Below are positions 17,993 to 27,627 of a DNA stretch of 64,000 bases, one piece after another. The notes below the pieces were generated by a model, which saw only the letters and a program-made list of their open reading frames with translations, was not told the DNA's origin and made no database searches. The translations under genes and the position numbers were made by a program. Every line of letters starts with the position of its first letter. The stretch's first letter is position 1. The stretch is from Bosea beijingensis (GTDB lineage Bacteria; Pseudomonadota; Alphaproteobacteria; Rhizobiales; Beijerinckiaceae). The stretch covers positions 310,001 through 374,000 of the forward strand of contig NZ_CP132359.1 in NCBI RefSeq assembly GCF_030758975.1, in the 5' to 3' direction.

Positions 17993-18982
17993 ATGAGACG
18001 TCGCGCCAAACGAATCCTGCTGCTCTGCCTCGCCCTTGCCTTCGCGGGCTACGCTGCCTTCGTCCTGTCGCCCTGGCCCTCGGCGCTGCTGACGCGGCTT
18101 GCTTTTGGTTACGGCGCTGCGAAGACAACGGCGGCGCTCACCCCCCATGCCCCGATTGGCATCCGCGAGCAGCGCGACATTCGCTATGGCAGCGCGGAAG
18201 ACGAAAAGCTCGACATCTACCTTCCGCCCGGCGATGTCGAACCCGGCCGCCCGACCATCGTCTGGATCCATGGCGGCGCCTTCGTCGCCGGCGATCGCAA
18301 GGACGTCGCGCCTTACCTGAAAATCCTGGCCGGGCGCGGCTTCGCCACAGTCGCCATCGGCTATACCCGCGCGCCCACGGCCCGCTATCCGATGCCAGTG
18401 CTGCAGGCGAACGCCGCACTCGGGTTCCTCCAGCGCGAGGGGCAGCGCCTCGGCCTCGATCCGGCACGCATCGTGCTGGCCGGGGATTCGGCCGGCGCGC
18501 ATATCGCCGCCCAGCTCGCCGCCGGCCTGACCGGCACGGATTATGCCGGGCGGCTCGGCTTGAAGCCCACGATCCCGCCCACGAGCCTGCGCGGCACCGT
18601 CCTGTTCTCCGGCGCCTTCGATCCGACAGCCTTTGAATTGACCGGCCCCTTCGGCGGTTTCATCCGCTCCGTGCTCCTCGCCTATTTCGGCACGTCGAGC
18701 CCGTTCGACAGCGAGCAGATCACGGAGGCGGCCGTGCCGCGCTATGTCACTGAAGCCTTCCCGCCGAGCTTCATCTCGGTCGGCAACGGCGACCCGCTGG
18801 CGCCGCAATCCGTGGTGATGGCGCAGGCCCTGCGCGACCGCGGCGTCAGGGTCGACACCCTGTTCTTCCCGCCCGAGACCGATCCGAAGCTCCCGCATGA
18901 ATACCAGTTCGATCTCGGCCGGTCCGAGGGAAGGCAGGCGCTCGATCGGCTGACGGCCTTCCTGGTCGGGCTGAAGAACTGA
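17993..18982 (+). CDS. Alpha/beta-hydrolase of the HSL/carboxylesterase type, membrane-anchored or secreted
   Basis: The 329-residue protein begins with a hydrophobic signal or anchor (residues 7-29), so the enzyme faces the periplasm. The family marks are the oxyanion HGGAF at about 91-95, the nucleophile elbow GDSAG (Ser about 165) and a late HEYQFD histidine. It resembles hormone-sensitive-lipase-type esterases acting on small acyl esters. The 183 bases between it and the divergent chemoreceptor start are AT-rich at the middle and probably hold both promoters. The next hydrolase gene starts 19 bases downstream. Confidence 0.88.
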   Translation: MRRRAKRILLLCLALAFAGYAAFVLSPWPSALLTRLAFGYGAAKTTAALTPHAPIGIREQRDIRYGSAEDEKLDIYLPPGDVEPGRPTIVWIHGGAFVAGDRKDVAPYLKILAGRGFATVAIGYTRAPTARYPMPVLQANAALGFLQREGQRLGLDPARIVLAGDSAGAHIAAQLAAGLTGTDYAGRLGLKPTIPPTSLRGTVLFSGAFDPTAFELTGPFGGFIRSVLLAYFGTSSPFDSEQITEAAVPRYVTEAFPPSFISVGNGDPLAPQSVVMAQALRDRGVRVDTLFFPPETDPKLPHEYQFDLGRSEGRQALDRLTAFLVGLKN

Positions 18983-19001
18983 ATTCCCGGATACGAGAAC
19001 C

Positions 19002-19856
19002 ATGCACGTCACCGTGAACGGGGTTCGCCTCTACGTCGATATCGAGGGCGCCGGGCTGGTCCCCGACGGGCCGCGGATGCGTGAGAAACCGACGCTCGTC
19101 CTGCTCCATGGCGGACCGGGCTTCGACCACAGCATGTACAAGCCCGCCTTCGCGGCTTTGAGCGATATCGCCCAGATCGTCTATTACGATCACCGCGGCT
19201 GCGGCCGCAGCGAGAACGGCCCGACCGAGCGCTGGACGCTCGACCAGTGGGGCGACGATGTCAGGGCTCTCTGCGATACGCTCGGCATCGAGAACCCGAT
19301 CGTGCTGGGAACCTCCTTCGGCGGCTTCGTCGCGCAGGCCTATGCAACGCGCCATCCCGGCCATGCCGCAAGGCTGGTCCTGATCAGCACGGCCGCGAAG
19401 TTCGATTTCCAGCGGGTCTATGCGGCTTTCGGGCGCCTCGGCGGCGCCGAAGCGGAACGCGCCGCCCGAGACTATTGGTCGGCACCGTCAGACGAGACAC
19501 GAGCGGTTTACAGCAAGATCTGCGTCCCGCTCTACGCCCCACGCAACCGTGCGGATGATGGAGCGTGGGTCGCCCGCGCCATCTCGCGCAACGATACCGG
19601 CGTCCACTTCAACGGCCCCGGCAACGAACAAGGCCGCTTCGACTTCAGGGATGCGCTCGCGGGCGTATCCTGCCCGGTCCTCGTCATGGCCGGAGACAAG
19701 GACCCGATCACGCCGATCGCCTTCAGCGAACAGATCGTGGCCAGCCTCCCGCCCGAGCAGGTCGAGTTCCGGCGCTTCCCCGGCTGCGGCCATGGCATCG
19801 TCGCCGACGATGAGGAAGGCGCCTTGCAGGCGATCCGCGACTTCATCCTTGCCTGA
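19002..19856 (+). CDS. Alpha/beta-hydrolase, proline iminopeptidase-like
   Basis: The 284-residue protein has HGGPGFDHS near residue 33, the oxyanion signature shared with proline iminopeptidases. YYDHRGCGRSENG follows, then the nucleophile elbow GTSFGG (Ser about 106), VMAGDKDPITP for the acid and GCGHGIV for the histidine. There is no signal peptide, so it is cytoplasmic. Family members cleave N-terminal proline or act as esterases or C-C hydrolases, and the sequence does not separate these. It lies 19 bases after the preceding esterase gene, so the two are likely cotranscribed. Confidence 0.88.
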   Translation: MHVTVNGVRLYVDIEGAGLVPDGPRMREKPTLVLLHGGPGFDHSMYKPAFAALSDIAQIVYYDHRGCGRSENGPTERWTLDQWGDDVRALCDTLGIENPIVLGTSFGGFVAQAYATRHPGHAARLVLISTAAKFDFQRVYAAFGRLGGAEAERAARDYWSAPSDETRAVYSKICVPLYAPRNRADDGAWVARAISRNDTGVHFNGPGNEQGRFDFRDALAGVSCPVLVMAGDKDPITPIAFSEQIVASLPPEQVEFRRFPGCGHGIVADDEEGALQAIRDFILA

Positions 19857-19873
19857 GGTGAAAGCCGCACCGC

Positions 19874-20458
19874 CTACAGCACCAGCCTGAGCAGCGGCCG
19901 CCCCGGCTTCTGCCGGGCGACCTCGGTGAAGCCGGCACGCAGGAAGACGCTTTCCGGCCCGACATAGAGCCCCTCGGCGCTGCGCTTGTCCTGATTGTCC
20001 ATGGCCGCCGCCTCGATCAATCGCGCACCGCTCCTGCGCGCGAAAGCCACGGCACCGTCGACCAGCGCTCCGGTGACGCCCTTGCCGCGAAAGCCCCTCC
20101 TCACGAAGAAGCAGGAAGCCGCCCAGTTGCGGGTATCCTCGGCCGGCGCATCCGGCAGCGGCGTCGAAGCACGGCGCGGATTGTTCCATTCGGGGATGTC
20201 GGCGCGCGGCCCGACCTGCAACCAGCCGACCGGCTTGCCTTCGATATAGGCCAGCACGCCGGGCGGCGGCCCCTTCCTCACACGGTCCTCGAAGAGCTGC
20301 CGTGCGCCCTCGCCGAGCAGCGGCTTCCGCAAGCGCTGCGGCATGCGGAAATGGTTGCACCAGCAGCCATAGCAGGGGCCCTGCGGACCGAAGAGATCCT
20401 CCAGATCGCTCCAGCGCTCGGGCGTCAGCGGCGTCACGTCAAAACCCGTCGGCAGCAT
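19874..20458 (-). CDS. GNAT family N-acetyltransferase
   Basis: The 194-residue protein has a GNAT core: VLAYIEGKPVGWLQVGPR (beta 4), then the acetyl-CoA loop FFVRRGFRGKGVTGALVDGAVAFARRSGA, and a late LYVGPESVFLRAGFTEV. The N-terminal segment contains CYGCWCNHFR, a cysteine cluster seen in one GNAT subgroup. The start at 20458 has GGGAGG six bases upstream; a longer frame to 20530 lacks a site. The substrate is unknown. It converges on the hydrolase gene and diverges from the second LysE exporter. Confidence 0.88.
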   Translation of the reverse strand: MLPTGFDVTPLTPERWSDLEDLFGPQGPCYGCWCNHFRMPQRLRKPLLGEGARQLFEDRVRKGPPPGVLAYIEGKPVGWLQVGPRADIPEWNNPRRASTPLPDAPAEDTRNWAASCFFVRRGFRGKGVTGALVDGAVAFARRSGARLIEAAAMDNQDKRSAEGLYVGPESVFLRAGFTEVARQKPGRPLLRLVL

Positions 20459-20547
20459 CGCGACCTCCCATCCGCAGCAAGGCAGAGCATCTGGACAGGC
20501 GGCCAGGTTCGGCAGATCACTGTGCGACATCGCCGGAGGCCAGCGCC

Positions 20548-21165
20548 ATGTCGCTCGAAACCTATGCTGCCTATCTCGTCGCCTGCATCTTCATCATCAT
20601 CGTTCCAGGCCCGACCGTCACGCTGATCGTCGCCAACAGCCTGAAGCACGGTACCCGCGCCGGCCTCCTCAACGTGGCAGGAACCCAGGCCGGGCTCGGC
20701 GTCATGGTCCTCGTCGCCGGTATCGGGCTGAGCTCGGTGATTGCCGCCCTCGGCCACTGGTTTGAATGGGTCCGGCTCGCCGGCGCGGCTTACCTGATCT
20801 GGCTGGGCTGGAAGATGTTCCGCTCGGCCGGCGCCGATCTCGACGGCACGGCGCCGGCGAAGCCGCCGCGCGGCGGCTTCTTCCTGCAGGGCGCTTTGGT
20901 CGCACTCAGCAACCCGAAGACGCTGCTGTTCTTCGGCGCCTTCTTCCCGCAATTCCTCGACCCCGCGCGCGACCACGCCACCCAGATCGCGATCATGGGC
21001 GCCACCGCCCTCGCCTTCGCCGCGCTCAGCGACGGCGCCTATGCCCTGCTCTCCGGCAGGGCCGGCCATCTGCTGTCGCGCAGCAGGGTCCGGCTGCTGT
21101 CGAAGCTCAGCGGCGGCTTCCTGGTCGGGGGCGGGCTCTGGCTCGCCTCGACGCGGGCGAACTGA
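20548..21165 (+). CDS. LysE/RhtB family exporter (second copy)
   Basis: The 205-residue protein has the family N-terminus (AYLVACIFIIIVPGPTVTLIVANSLKHGTRAG), a central RLAGAAYLIWLGWKMFRS, and the second-half motif FFLQGALVALSNPKTLLFFGAFFPQF. The start ATG at 20548 has GGAGG 10 bases upstream. It differs clearly from the LysE gene at 9276, so it is not a recent duplicate. A divergent GNAT acetyltransferase gene shares its upstream region. Export of an amino acid or a similar small metabolite is inferred only from the family. Confidence 0.9.
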   Translation: MSLETYAAYLVACIFIIIVPGPTVTLIVANSLKHGTRAGLLNVAGTQAGLGVMVLVAGIGLSSVIAALGHWFEWVRLAGAAYLIWLGWKMFRSAGADLDGTAPAKPPRGGFFLQGALVALSNPKTLLFFGAFFPQFLDPARDHATQIAIMGATALAFAALSDGAYALLSGRAGHLLSRSRVRLLSKLSGGFLVGGGLWLASTRAN

Positions 21166-21177
21166 GACCGTCTGCCG

Positions 21178-21873
21178 TCACCAGGCGATCGCCTCGCCGG
21201 TATAGTCGCGGAAGCTGTTGGTCTCGGCCATGCCTGAGGCGTCGATGGTGCGGATCAGGCCATTGGCGCTCTCGGCCGGCGTGATGTCCGCGCCACTGCC
21301 GCCCATGTCGGTCTGGACCCAGCCGGGGTGGAACAGCATCACGCTGACATCGCGCGACCGTACGCTGTTGCCGAACACAACCATGGCCATGTTCACGGCC
21401 GACTTGGACGAGCGATAGATCAGCGCATTGCCGGGATTGGCCGCAATGGAGCCCATGCGGCTGGAGATCGTCGCGATCTTGCGGCCCTGCCCAGCCTCGA
21501 CATTCGGCAGGAAGGCCTGCGCCACCCGGATCGGCGCGTAGACATTGACCTCGAAGACCTCGCGCCAGGCGTCGAAATCGACGTCGAGCCCGCTCTGCCG
21601 GTCGCGCGGGCCGTAGAGCCCGGCATTGTTCAGGAGCACGTCGATCGGCTGCCCGGCGAGCGCCTCCTTGGCCGCAGCGACGCTGGCATCCGAAGTCACG
21701 TCGAGTTCGACCGGAATCAGCGCGGCCGGATGCTCGGCCGCGAGCTCGGCGAGCGCCCCGCCCCAGGGATTGCGCGCCGCTGCGATCACGCGGTCGCCCC
21801 GGCGCAGCAATTCGATGGTGATGGCAAGTCCAATGCCGCGATTGGCGCCGGTGATCATCCAGGTCTGGGGCAT
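21178..21873 (-). CDS. SDR family oxidoreductase
   Basis: The 231-residue protein has ITGANRGIG at about 6-14, LLNNAGLYG, the catalytic ISSRMGS serine and YRSSK (Tyr and Lys in YxxxK spacing). PGWVQTDMGG is typical of the carbonyl-reductase/csgA-like SDR subgroup. I chose the ATG at 21873 because GGAGACGG lies just upstream; the ATG at 21885 has no site. It converges on the LysE gene 12 bases away and lies downstream of the oxoprolinase gene's end on the opposite side. The substrate is unknown. Confidence 0.9.
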   Translation of the reverse strand: MPQTWMITGANRGIGLAITIELLRRGDRVIAAARNPWGGALAELAAEHPAALIPVELDVTSDASVAAAKEALAGQPIDVLLNNAGLYGPRDRQSGLDVDFDAWREVFEVNVYAPIRVAQAFLPNVEAGQGRKIATISSRMGSIAANPGNALIYRSSKSAVNMAMVVFGNSVRSRDVSVMLFHPGWVQTDMGGSGADITPAESANGLIRTIDASGMAETNSFRDYTGEAIAW

Positions 21874-21907
21874 GTCCGTCTCCATGGTCAGGAGACGGAC
21901 CTAAACC

Positions 21908-24900
21908 TCAATCCCGTGCTTTGCCATAGCCGCCTGCCGTCGGCGTGATCACAGTCACCGCCTCGCCGGCCTGGAGCAGGGTCTGGTCTGAGGGCTTCAG
22001 CTCCTCGACCGCACCGGACAGCCGGCGCACCAGCGTCTTGCCGAGCTCGCCCGCCTCTCCGCCATCGACGCCGAAGGGCCGCACCCGGCGATGCGAGGCG
22101 AGGATCGCGCAATCCATCGTCTCGCGGAAGCGGATGGTGCGCGAGGTGCCGTCGCCGGCCGACCATTCGCCCTTGCCGCCGGAGCCCTTCCGGATATGGA
22201 AATCCTCTAGCACGACCGGGAAGCGCGTCTCCAGGATCTCCGGATCGGTCAGGCGCGAATTGGTCATGTGGACATGCACGCCCGACGTGCCATCGAAGCC
22301 GGGACCGGCCGGCGAGCCCGAGCAGATCGTCTCGTAATACTGGTACTGGTCGTTGCCGAAGGTCAGGTTGTTCATCGTGCCCTGCGAGCAGGACATCGCC
22401 TTGAGCGCACCGAACAGCGTGTTCGTCACCGCCTGCGACACCTCGACATTGCCCGCCACGACCGCCGCCGGATAGCGGGGACTCAGCATCGAACCATCCG
22501 GCACGACGATCCGGATCGGTCTGAGGCAACCGGCATTCATCGGGATCGCGTCGTCGACCATGACGCGGAAGACATAGAGCACGGCGGCGCGGGTGACGGG
22601 CGCCGGCGCGTTGAAATTGTCCGGCCGCTGCTCCGAGGTGCCGGTGAAATCGACCGTCGCCTCGCGCTTTTCGCGGTCGATGGTGATCTTCACCTTGATC
22701 GCGCAGCCCTGGTCCATTGGGTAGGTGAACTCGGAATCGTGCAGCTTGGTGAGCAATCGCGCCACGCTCTCGGCCGCGTTGTCCTGCACATGGCCCATAT
22801 AGGCCTGCACGACATCGAGGCCGAAGGAGCCGATCATCTTCTTCAGCTCGGCCAGGCCCTTCTCGTTGGCGGCGATCTGCGCCTTCAGGTCGTTGACGTT
22901 CTGCACCACGTTGCGGACGGGATAGCGCGCGCCGGTCAGGAGCTTGACCAGTTCCTCCTGGCAGAAGCGGCCCTGATCGACGATCTTGAAATTGTCGATA
23001 TAGACGCCTTCCTCCTCGATATTGGTCGCGAGCGGCGACATCGAGCCCGGCGCCGTGCCGCCGACATCGGCATGGTGACCGCGGCTCGCGACCCAGAACA
23101 GGATGTCCTTCTCCTCGGGGTCGAAGACCGGTGTGCAGACCGTGATATCCGGCAGGTGCGTGCCACCGTTATAAGGCGCGTTCAGGCAGTAGACGTCGCC
23201 CGGCTTGATCACCGGGTTGTTGGCGATCACCGTCTCGACCGAGCGGTCCATCGAGCCGAGATGCACCGGCATATGCGGGGCGTTGGCAACGAGCGCGCCG
23301 GTCTGGTCGAACACCGCGCAGGAGAAGTCGAGCCGCTCCTTGATGTTCACGGAATAGGCGGTGTTCTGCAGTGTCACGCCCATCTGCTCGGCGATCGACA
23401 TGAACAGGTTGTTGAAGATCTCGAGCATTACCGGATCGGCCCTGGTGCCGATCGCGGCCTGCTGGACCAGCGCCTTGACGCGGACGAGGACCAGATGGTC
23501 GCGGGCCGTGAGCTTCGCGCTCCAGCCCTCTTCGACGACGACGGTCTGGTTCGGCTCGATGATGATGGCAGGTCCCGCGACGCTCTGGCCCGGCTTCATC
23601 GCCTCTCGGCGAACGATCGCCGCATCGTGCCATTGGCCCTTGGCGAAGAAGCGGGTGCGCTCGGCCGCAACCGGCTCGCCGGCCTGCTCGGCAGCAGCCG
23701 CTTCCTCGAATTTCGCGCCGCCGCCGACGGCCTCGACCTCGACCGCCTCGACGACCAGCGCCTTGGTCTTGTCCATGAAGCCGAAGCGGGCCTTGTGTGC
23801 CGTCTGAAAGGCTTCCTGCATCGCCGCCCGCGTGCCGGCCGGGACCGCGATCGCGGTATCGGTGCCGGAATAGCGGATATGGGCGCGCACGTGGATCGCG
23901 ATATCGCCCTCGGCCACGCCCTGGCCAGCAACCTCAGCCTTCGCATCGGCGGCAAGCTTCGCGGCGACGGCCTCGATCGCGGCCTTCGCTTCGCCGTCGA
24001 GCGCAACGTCCAGCGCCGACGTACGGGTCGAGCGGATTTCGGCGAGCCCCATGCCATAGGCCGAGAGCAGGCCGGAGAACGGATGCAGCAGCACGGTCTT
24101 GATGCCGAGCGCGTCCGCCACGAGGCAGGCATGCTGGCCGCCGGCACCACCGAAGGAGTTCAGCGCATAGCGGGTGATGTCGTAGCCGCGCTGCACCGAG
24201 ATCTTCTTGATCGCCTCGGCCATGTTGGCGACGGCGATCTGGATGAAGCCGTCGGCGACCTCCTCAGGGCTGCGCCCGTCGCCGACCTCGGCCGCCAGCA
24301 CCGCGAATTTGTTGCGGACGATGCCGACATCGAGCGGCTCGTTCTGGTCAGGCCCGAAGATCGCCGGGAAATAGGACGGGATCAGCTTGCCGACCATGAC
24401 ATTGGCGTCGGTCACCGCGAGCGGCCCGCCGCGGCGATAGGCGGCTGGACCCGGATTGGCGCCGGCCGAATCCGGCCCGACACGGAAGCGTCTTCCATCG
24501 AAATGCAGGATCGAGCCACCTCCGGCCGCGACCGTATGGATCAGCATCATCGGCGCGCGCATGCGCACGCCGGCGACCTCGGTCTCGAAGGCGCGCTCGT
24601 ATTCGCCGTCGAAATGGGCAACGTCGGTCGAGGTGCCGCCCATGTCGAAGCCGATCACCTTGTCGAACCCGGCCGAGCGGCCGGTCTCGGCAAGGCCGAC
24701 CACGCCGCCGGCCGGGCCGGACAGGATCGCGTCCTTGCCCTGGAACAGCTCGGCCGCGGTGAGGCCGCCCGAGGACATCATGAACATCAGGCGCGCGCCG
24801 GTGCGGGCGACGTCGAGCTCTTCCGACACCTGCTGCACGTAGCGGCGCAGGATGGGCGAGAGATAGGCATCGACCACGGCGGTATCGCCGCGACCCACCA

Positions 24901-25507
24901 GCTTCACCAGCGGCGAGACCTCATGGCTGACCGAAACCTGCGGGAAGCCGATCGCGCGAGCGACCCTGGCCGCGACCTGCTCATGCGCCGTGTAACGGTA
25001 GCCATGCATGAACACGATCGCCACAGTGCGGAAACCGGCATCGTACTGCGCCTGCAAGGCCTTGCGGATCGCCGCCTCGTCGGGCGCGCGCTCGACCGTG
25101 CCGTCGGCCAGCACGCGCTCCTCGATCTCCTCGACCGCGTCATACAGCGCCTCGGGCAGGACGATCTGCTTGGCGAAGATGTCCGGCCGCGCCTGGTAAC
25201 CGATGCGCAGCGCGTCGCGGAAACCCTTGGTCGTCACCAGCAGCGTGCGGTCGCCCTTGCGCTCCAGCAGCGCATTGGTGGCGACGGTGGTGCCCATGCG
25301 GACCTCGCCGATGGTCCCGGTCGGGATTGGCTCGCCCGCCTTCAACCCGAGATGCTCGCGGATCCCCTGCACGGCGGCATCACGATAGGCACCGGGATTC
25401 TCGGAGAGCATCTTCCTGGCATGGAGATTGCCAGCCGGGTCACGCCCGATCACGTCGGTGAAGGTGCCGCCACGATCGATCCAGAAGTCCCAATGCGCCG
25501 CCGACAT
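21908..25507 (-). CDS. Fused hydantoinase A/B, 5-oxoprolinase (ATP-hydrolysing) family
   Basis: One 1199-residue frame holds both halves of the family. The HyuA half (about 1-670) has [15 protein letters not shown] and [21 protein letters not shown] blocks, [24 protein letters not shown] and [15 protein letters not shown]. The HyuB half (about 690-1190) has [42 protein letters not shown] and [22 protein letters not shown]. Eukaryotic-type 5-oxoprolinases have this fused form and open 5-oxoproline to glutamate with ATP; bacterial relatives also act on hydantoins. The start follows GGGAGAACG. It is divergent from a TRAP transporter, which suggests that the imported compound is the substrate or a precursor. 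Confidence 0.92.
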   Translation of the reverse strand: MSAAHWDFWIDRGGTFTDVIGRDPAGNLHARKMLSENPGAYRDAAVQGIREHLGLKAGEPIPTGTIGEVRMGTTVATNALLERKGDRTLLVTTKGFRDALRIGYQARPDIFAKQIVLPEALYDAVEEIEERVLADGTVERAPDEAAIRKALQAQYDAGFRTVAIVFMHGYRYTAHEQVAARVARAIGFPQVSVSHEVSPLVKLVGRGDTAVVDAYLSPILRRYVQQVSEELDVARTGARLMFMMSSGGLTAAELFQGKDAILSGPAGGVVGLAETGRSAGFDKVIGFDMGGTSTDVAHFDGEYERAFETEVAGVRMRAPMMLIHTVAAGGGSILHFDGRRFRVGPDSAGANPGPAAYRRGGPLAVTDANVMVGKLIPSYFPAIFGPDQNEPLDVGIVRNKFAVLAAEVGDGRSPEEVADGFIQIAVANMAEAIKKISVQRGYDITRYALNSFGGAGGQHACLVADALGIKTVLLHPFSGLLSAYGMGLAEIRSTRTSALDVALDGEAKAAIEAVAAKLAADAKAEVAGQGVAEGDIAIHVRAHIRYSGTDTAIAVPAGTRAAMQEAFQTAHKARFGFMDKTKALVVEAVEVEAVGGGAKFEEAAAAEQAGEPVAAERTRFFAKGQWHDAAIVRREAMKPGQSVAGPAIIIEPNQTVVVEEGWSAKLTARDHLVLVRVKALVQQAAIGTRADPVMLEIFNNLFMSIAEQMGVTLQNTAYSVNIKERLDFSCAVFDQTGALVANAPHMPVHLGSMDRSVETVIANNPVIKPGDVYCLNAPYNGGTHLPDITVCTPVFDPEEKDILFWVASRGHHADVGGTAPGSMSPLATNIEEEGVYIDNFKIVDQGRFCQEELVKLLTGARYPVRNVVQNVNDLKAQIAANEKGLAELKKMIGSFGLDVVQAYMGHVQDNAAESVARLLTKLHDSEFTYPMDQGCAIKVKITIDREKREATVDFTGTSEQRPDNFNAPAPVTRAAVLYVFRVMVDDAIPMNAGCLRPIRIVVPDGSMLSPRYPAAVVAGNVEVSQAVTNTLFGALKAMSCSQGTMNNLTFGNDQYQYYETICSGSPAGPGFDGTSGVHVHMTNSRLTDPEILETRFPVVLEDFHIRKGSGGKGEWSAGDGTSRTIRFRETMDCAILASHRRVRPFGVDGGEAGELGKTLVRRLSGAVEELKPSDQTLLQAGEAVTVITPTAGGYGKARD

Positions 25508-25553
25508 AAGACGTTCTCCCCTCCGTCAAGCCAGCCGAGGTTTACGCTGACGT

Positions 25554-25565
25554 TTTATCGATAAA
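25554..25565. promoter_or_regulatory. Candidate operator in the oxoprolinase-TRAP divergent region
   Basis: TTTATCGATAAA is a perfect 12-base palindrome between the two divergent genes, 14 bases upstream of the candidate TRAP -35. An ATCGTCGAT half-repeat follows it directly. Its position could let one regulator control both directions. The winged-helix protein encoded behind dctP is a possible binder, but this is inference. Confidence 0.45.
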
Positions 25566-25579
25566 TCGTCGATGAGTTA

Positions 25580-25607
25580 TTGACAAGGCGATTCTGCGGG
25601 CTACGAT
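25580..25607 (+). promoter_or_regulatory. Candidate sigma-70-type promoter of the TRAP operon
   Basis: TTGACA at 25580-25585 is a perfect -35, and TACGAT at 25602-25607 is a four-of-six -10, with a 16-base spacer. It points at the dctQ start at 25730 and leaves a leader of about 115 bases. Confidence 0.55.
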
Positions 25608-25729
25608 CCCAAATGTGGCTGGAACATGGCTGAGGGGCCAGGCCGGCGGAAAGCGGAGGATGCGACGATGCGAGCCAATCTGGCAATCGGGCGCGAAGGC
25701 GCCCCCATCAGGCGGGGGCACTCCCTCCC

Positions 25730-26278
25730 ATGATCCGCCGCACGCTGGACACACTCTATCTCTGGGCCGGCTACGCCGCCGGCCTCTTCCTCATCATGAT
25801 CTTCCTGCTGATGATGGGGATGTCGATCGGCCGCGAGGTCGGCCTCAACATTCCCGCCGGCGACGATTTCGCCTCGTGGTGCATGGCCGCGATGGCCTTC
25901 CTCGGCCTCGCCCATACCTTCAAGTCGGGCGACATGATCCGCGTCGGCCTGCTGATCGACCGCTTCCAGGGCCGCAGCCGCTGGTTCTTCGAGGTGTTCT
26001 CGCTGGTTCTCGGCCTCGGCTTTTCCGGCTTCTTCGCCTGGCACGCCACGATCATGACCTGGCAGTCCTATGCGTTCAACGACGTCGCCGGCGGCGTCGT
26101 GCCGATGCCGCTCTGGATCCCGCAGCTCGGCTATTCCGGCGGCCTGATCATCCTCTTCATCGCGATGCTCGACGAGTTCGTCCATGTCGTGATCCGCGGC
26201 CAGGAGCCGCGCTACGAGAAGCCCCCCGCGAAATCGGACGAGGAAATCGTCGAGCGCGCCATGGCAAGCGGAGTCTGA
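25730..26278 (+). CDS. TRAP transporter small permease (DctQ)
   Basis: The 182-residue protein has four hydrophobic segments in the DctQ arrangement, with the family features GDDFASWCMAAMAFLGLAHTFKSGDMIRVGLLIDRFQG in the first half. DctQ pairs with DctM to form the membrane part of a sodium-driven TRAP carrier that works with a periplasmic binding protein. The stop lies four bases before dctM. The 222 bases upstream carry a good promoter candidate and a palindrome. Confidence 0.92.
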   Translation: MIRRTLDTLYLWAGYAAGLFLIMIFLLMMGMSIGREVGLNIPAGDDFASWCMAAMAFLGLAHTFKSGDMIRVGLLIDRFQGRSRWFFEVFSLVLGLGFSGFFAWHATIMTWQSYAFNDVAGGVVPMPLWIPQLGYSGGLIILFIAMLDEFVHVVIRGQEPRYEKPPAKSDEEIVERAMASGV

Positions 26279-26282
26279 TCCG

Positions 26283-27593
26283 ATGGCAATGATCGAAATC
26301 TCCGGCCTTCTGCTGCTCCTGCTCGCCGTCTTCCTCGCGGGCGGCGTCTGGATCGCCATCTCGCTCATGGCCTGCGGCTGGGTCGCGATGCAGTTCGTCG
26401 GCGGCGGCATCCCGGCCGGCTCCGTGCTGGCGACCACCATCTGGGGCAACAGCGCCTCCTGGACGCTGGCCGCGCTGCCGCTCTTCATCTGGATGGGCGA
26501 AATCCTGTACCGGACGAAGCTCTCCGAGGAGATGTTCCGCGGCCTCGCGCCCTGGCTCAACTGGCTGCCCGGCCGCCTGATGCACGTCAACGTGCTCGCC
26601 TGCGGCATCTTCGGCTCGGTTTCCGGCTCGTCGGCCGCGACCTGCGCCACCGTCGCCAAGATCGCCCTGCCGGAGCTCAAGAAGCGCGGCTACAACGAGA
26701 AGCTCGCGCTCGGCTCGCTCGCCGGCGCCGGCACGCTCGGCATCCTGATCCCGCCCTCGATCACCATGGTGGTCTATGCGGTGGCGGCCAATGTCTCGAT
26801 CATCCAGATCTTCCTCGCCGGCTTCCTGCCGGGCCTGCTCGTGATGGCGCTCTATTCCGGCTACATCATCGTCTGGCACCTGCTGCATCCCGACCAGTCG
26901 CCGCCGCGCGAGCCGAAGATGCCGCTGCGCGAGAAGCTCAGGGAATCGGCACAGCTCATCCCCTGCATGCTGCTGATCGCGCTGGTCTTCCTGTCGCTCC
27001 TGCTCGGCTGGGCGACGGCGACCGAATGCGCCGCCTGGGGCGTGCTCGGCTCCTTCGGCATCGCCTGGTGGTCGGGCTCGCTGACCAGGGAAGCCTTCTG
27101 GCAGAGCGTGATGGGCACGACCCGGATCACCTGCATGATCATGCTGATCCTGGCCGGCGCCTCCTTCATGTCGACCTCGATGGCCTATACCGGCATCCCG
27201 GCGGCGCTCGCCGCCTGGGTCGACTCGCTGCACCTGTCGCCCTACGCCCTGATCGCGGCACTGACGGTGATGTACATCATCCTCGGCACCGCGCTCGACG
27301 GCATCTCGATGATCGTGCTGACCACAGCCATCGTCATCCCGATGATCAAGACAGCCGGCTTCGATCTCGTCTGGTTCGGCATCTTCCTCGTGCTGATCGT
27401 CGAGATGGCCGAGGTCTCGCCGCCGGTCGGCTTCAACCTCTTCGTGCTGCAGACGATGTCCGGCAAGGATTCGAACACGGTCGCGCTGGCGGCGCTGCCG
27501 TTCTTCTTCCTGCTGGTCGCAGCCGTCGCGATCATCACGATCTTCCCGTGGATCGTGATGGTCTTGCCCCAGATGGCCTTTCCGCCTCAATAA
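26283..27593 (+). CDS. TRAP transporter large permease (DctM)
   Basis: The 436-residue protein has about twelve hydrophobic stretches and clear DctM blocks: LPLFIWMGEILYRTKLSEEMFRG, HVNVLACGIFGSVSGSSAATCATV, GAGTLGILIPPSITMVVYAV and EMAEVSPPVGFNLFVLQ. It is the transport subunit coupling sodium to substrate uptake. It is four bases after dctQ and 34 before dctP, making a complete three-gene TRAP set in the order Q-M-P. The substrate class is not certain. Confidence 0.94.
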   Translation: MAMIEISGLLLLLLAVFLAGGVWIAISLMACGWVAMQFVGGGIPAGSVLATTIWGNSASWTLAALPLFIWMGEILYRTKLSEEMFRGLAPWLNWLPGRLMHVNVLACGIFGSVSGSSAATCATVAKIALPELKKRGYNEKLALGSLAGAGTLGILIPPSITMVVYAVAANVSIIQIFLAGFLPGLLVMALYSGYIIVWHLLHPDQSPPREPKMPLREKLRESAQLIPCMLLIALVFLSLLLGWATATECAAWGVLGSFGIAWWSGSLTREAFWQSVMGTTRITCMIMLILAGASFMSTSMAYTGIPAALAAWVDSLHLSPYALIAALTVMYIILGTALDGISMIVLTTAIVIPMIKTAGFDLVWFGIFLVLIVEMAEVSPPVGFNLFVLQTMSGKDSNTVALAALPFFFLLVAAVAIITIFPWIVMVLPQMAFPPQ

Positions 27594-27627
27594 TCACGCA
27601 TCAAAACCAAGGGAACGGAGACAAACC

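Noticed and set aside
22268..25564. A plus-strand open frame of about 1100 codons opposite the fused oxoprolinase
   Set aside because: It mirrors the codon structure of the oxoprolinase gene and has no domains or ribosome site; the minus-strand protein matches its family over its full length.
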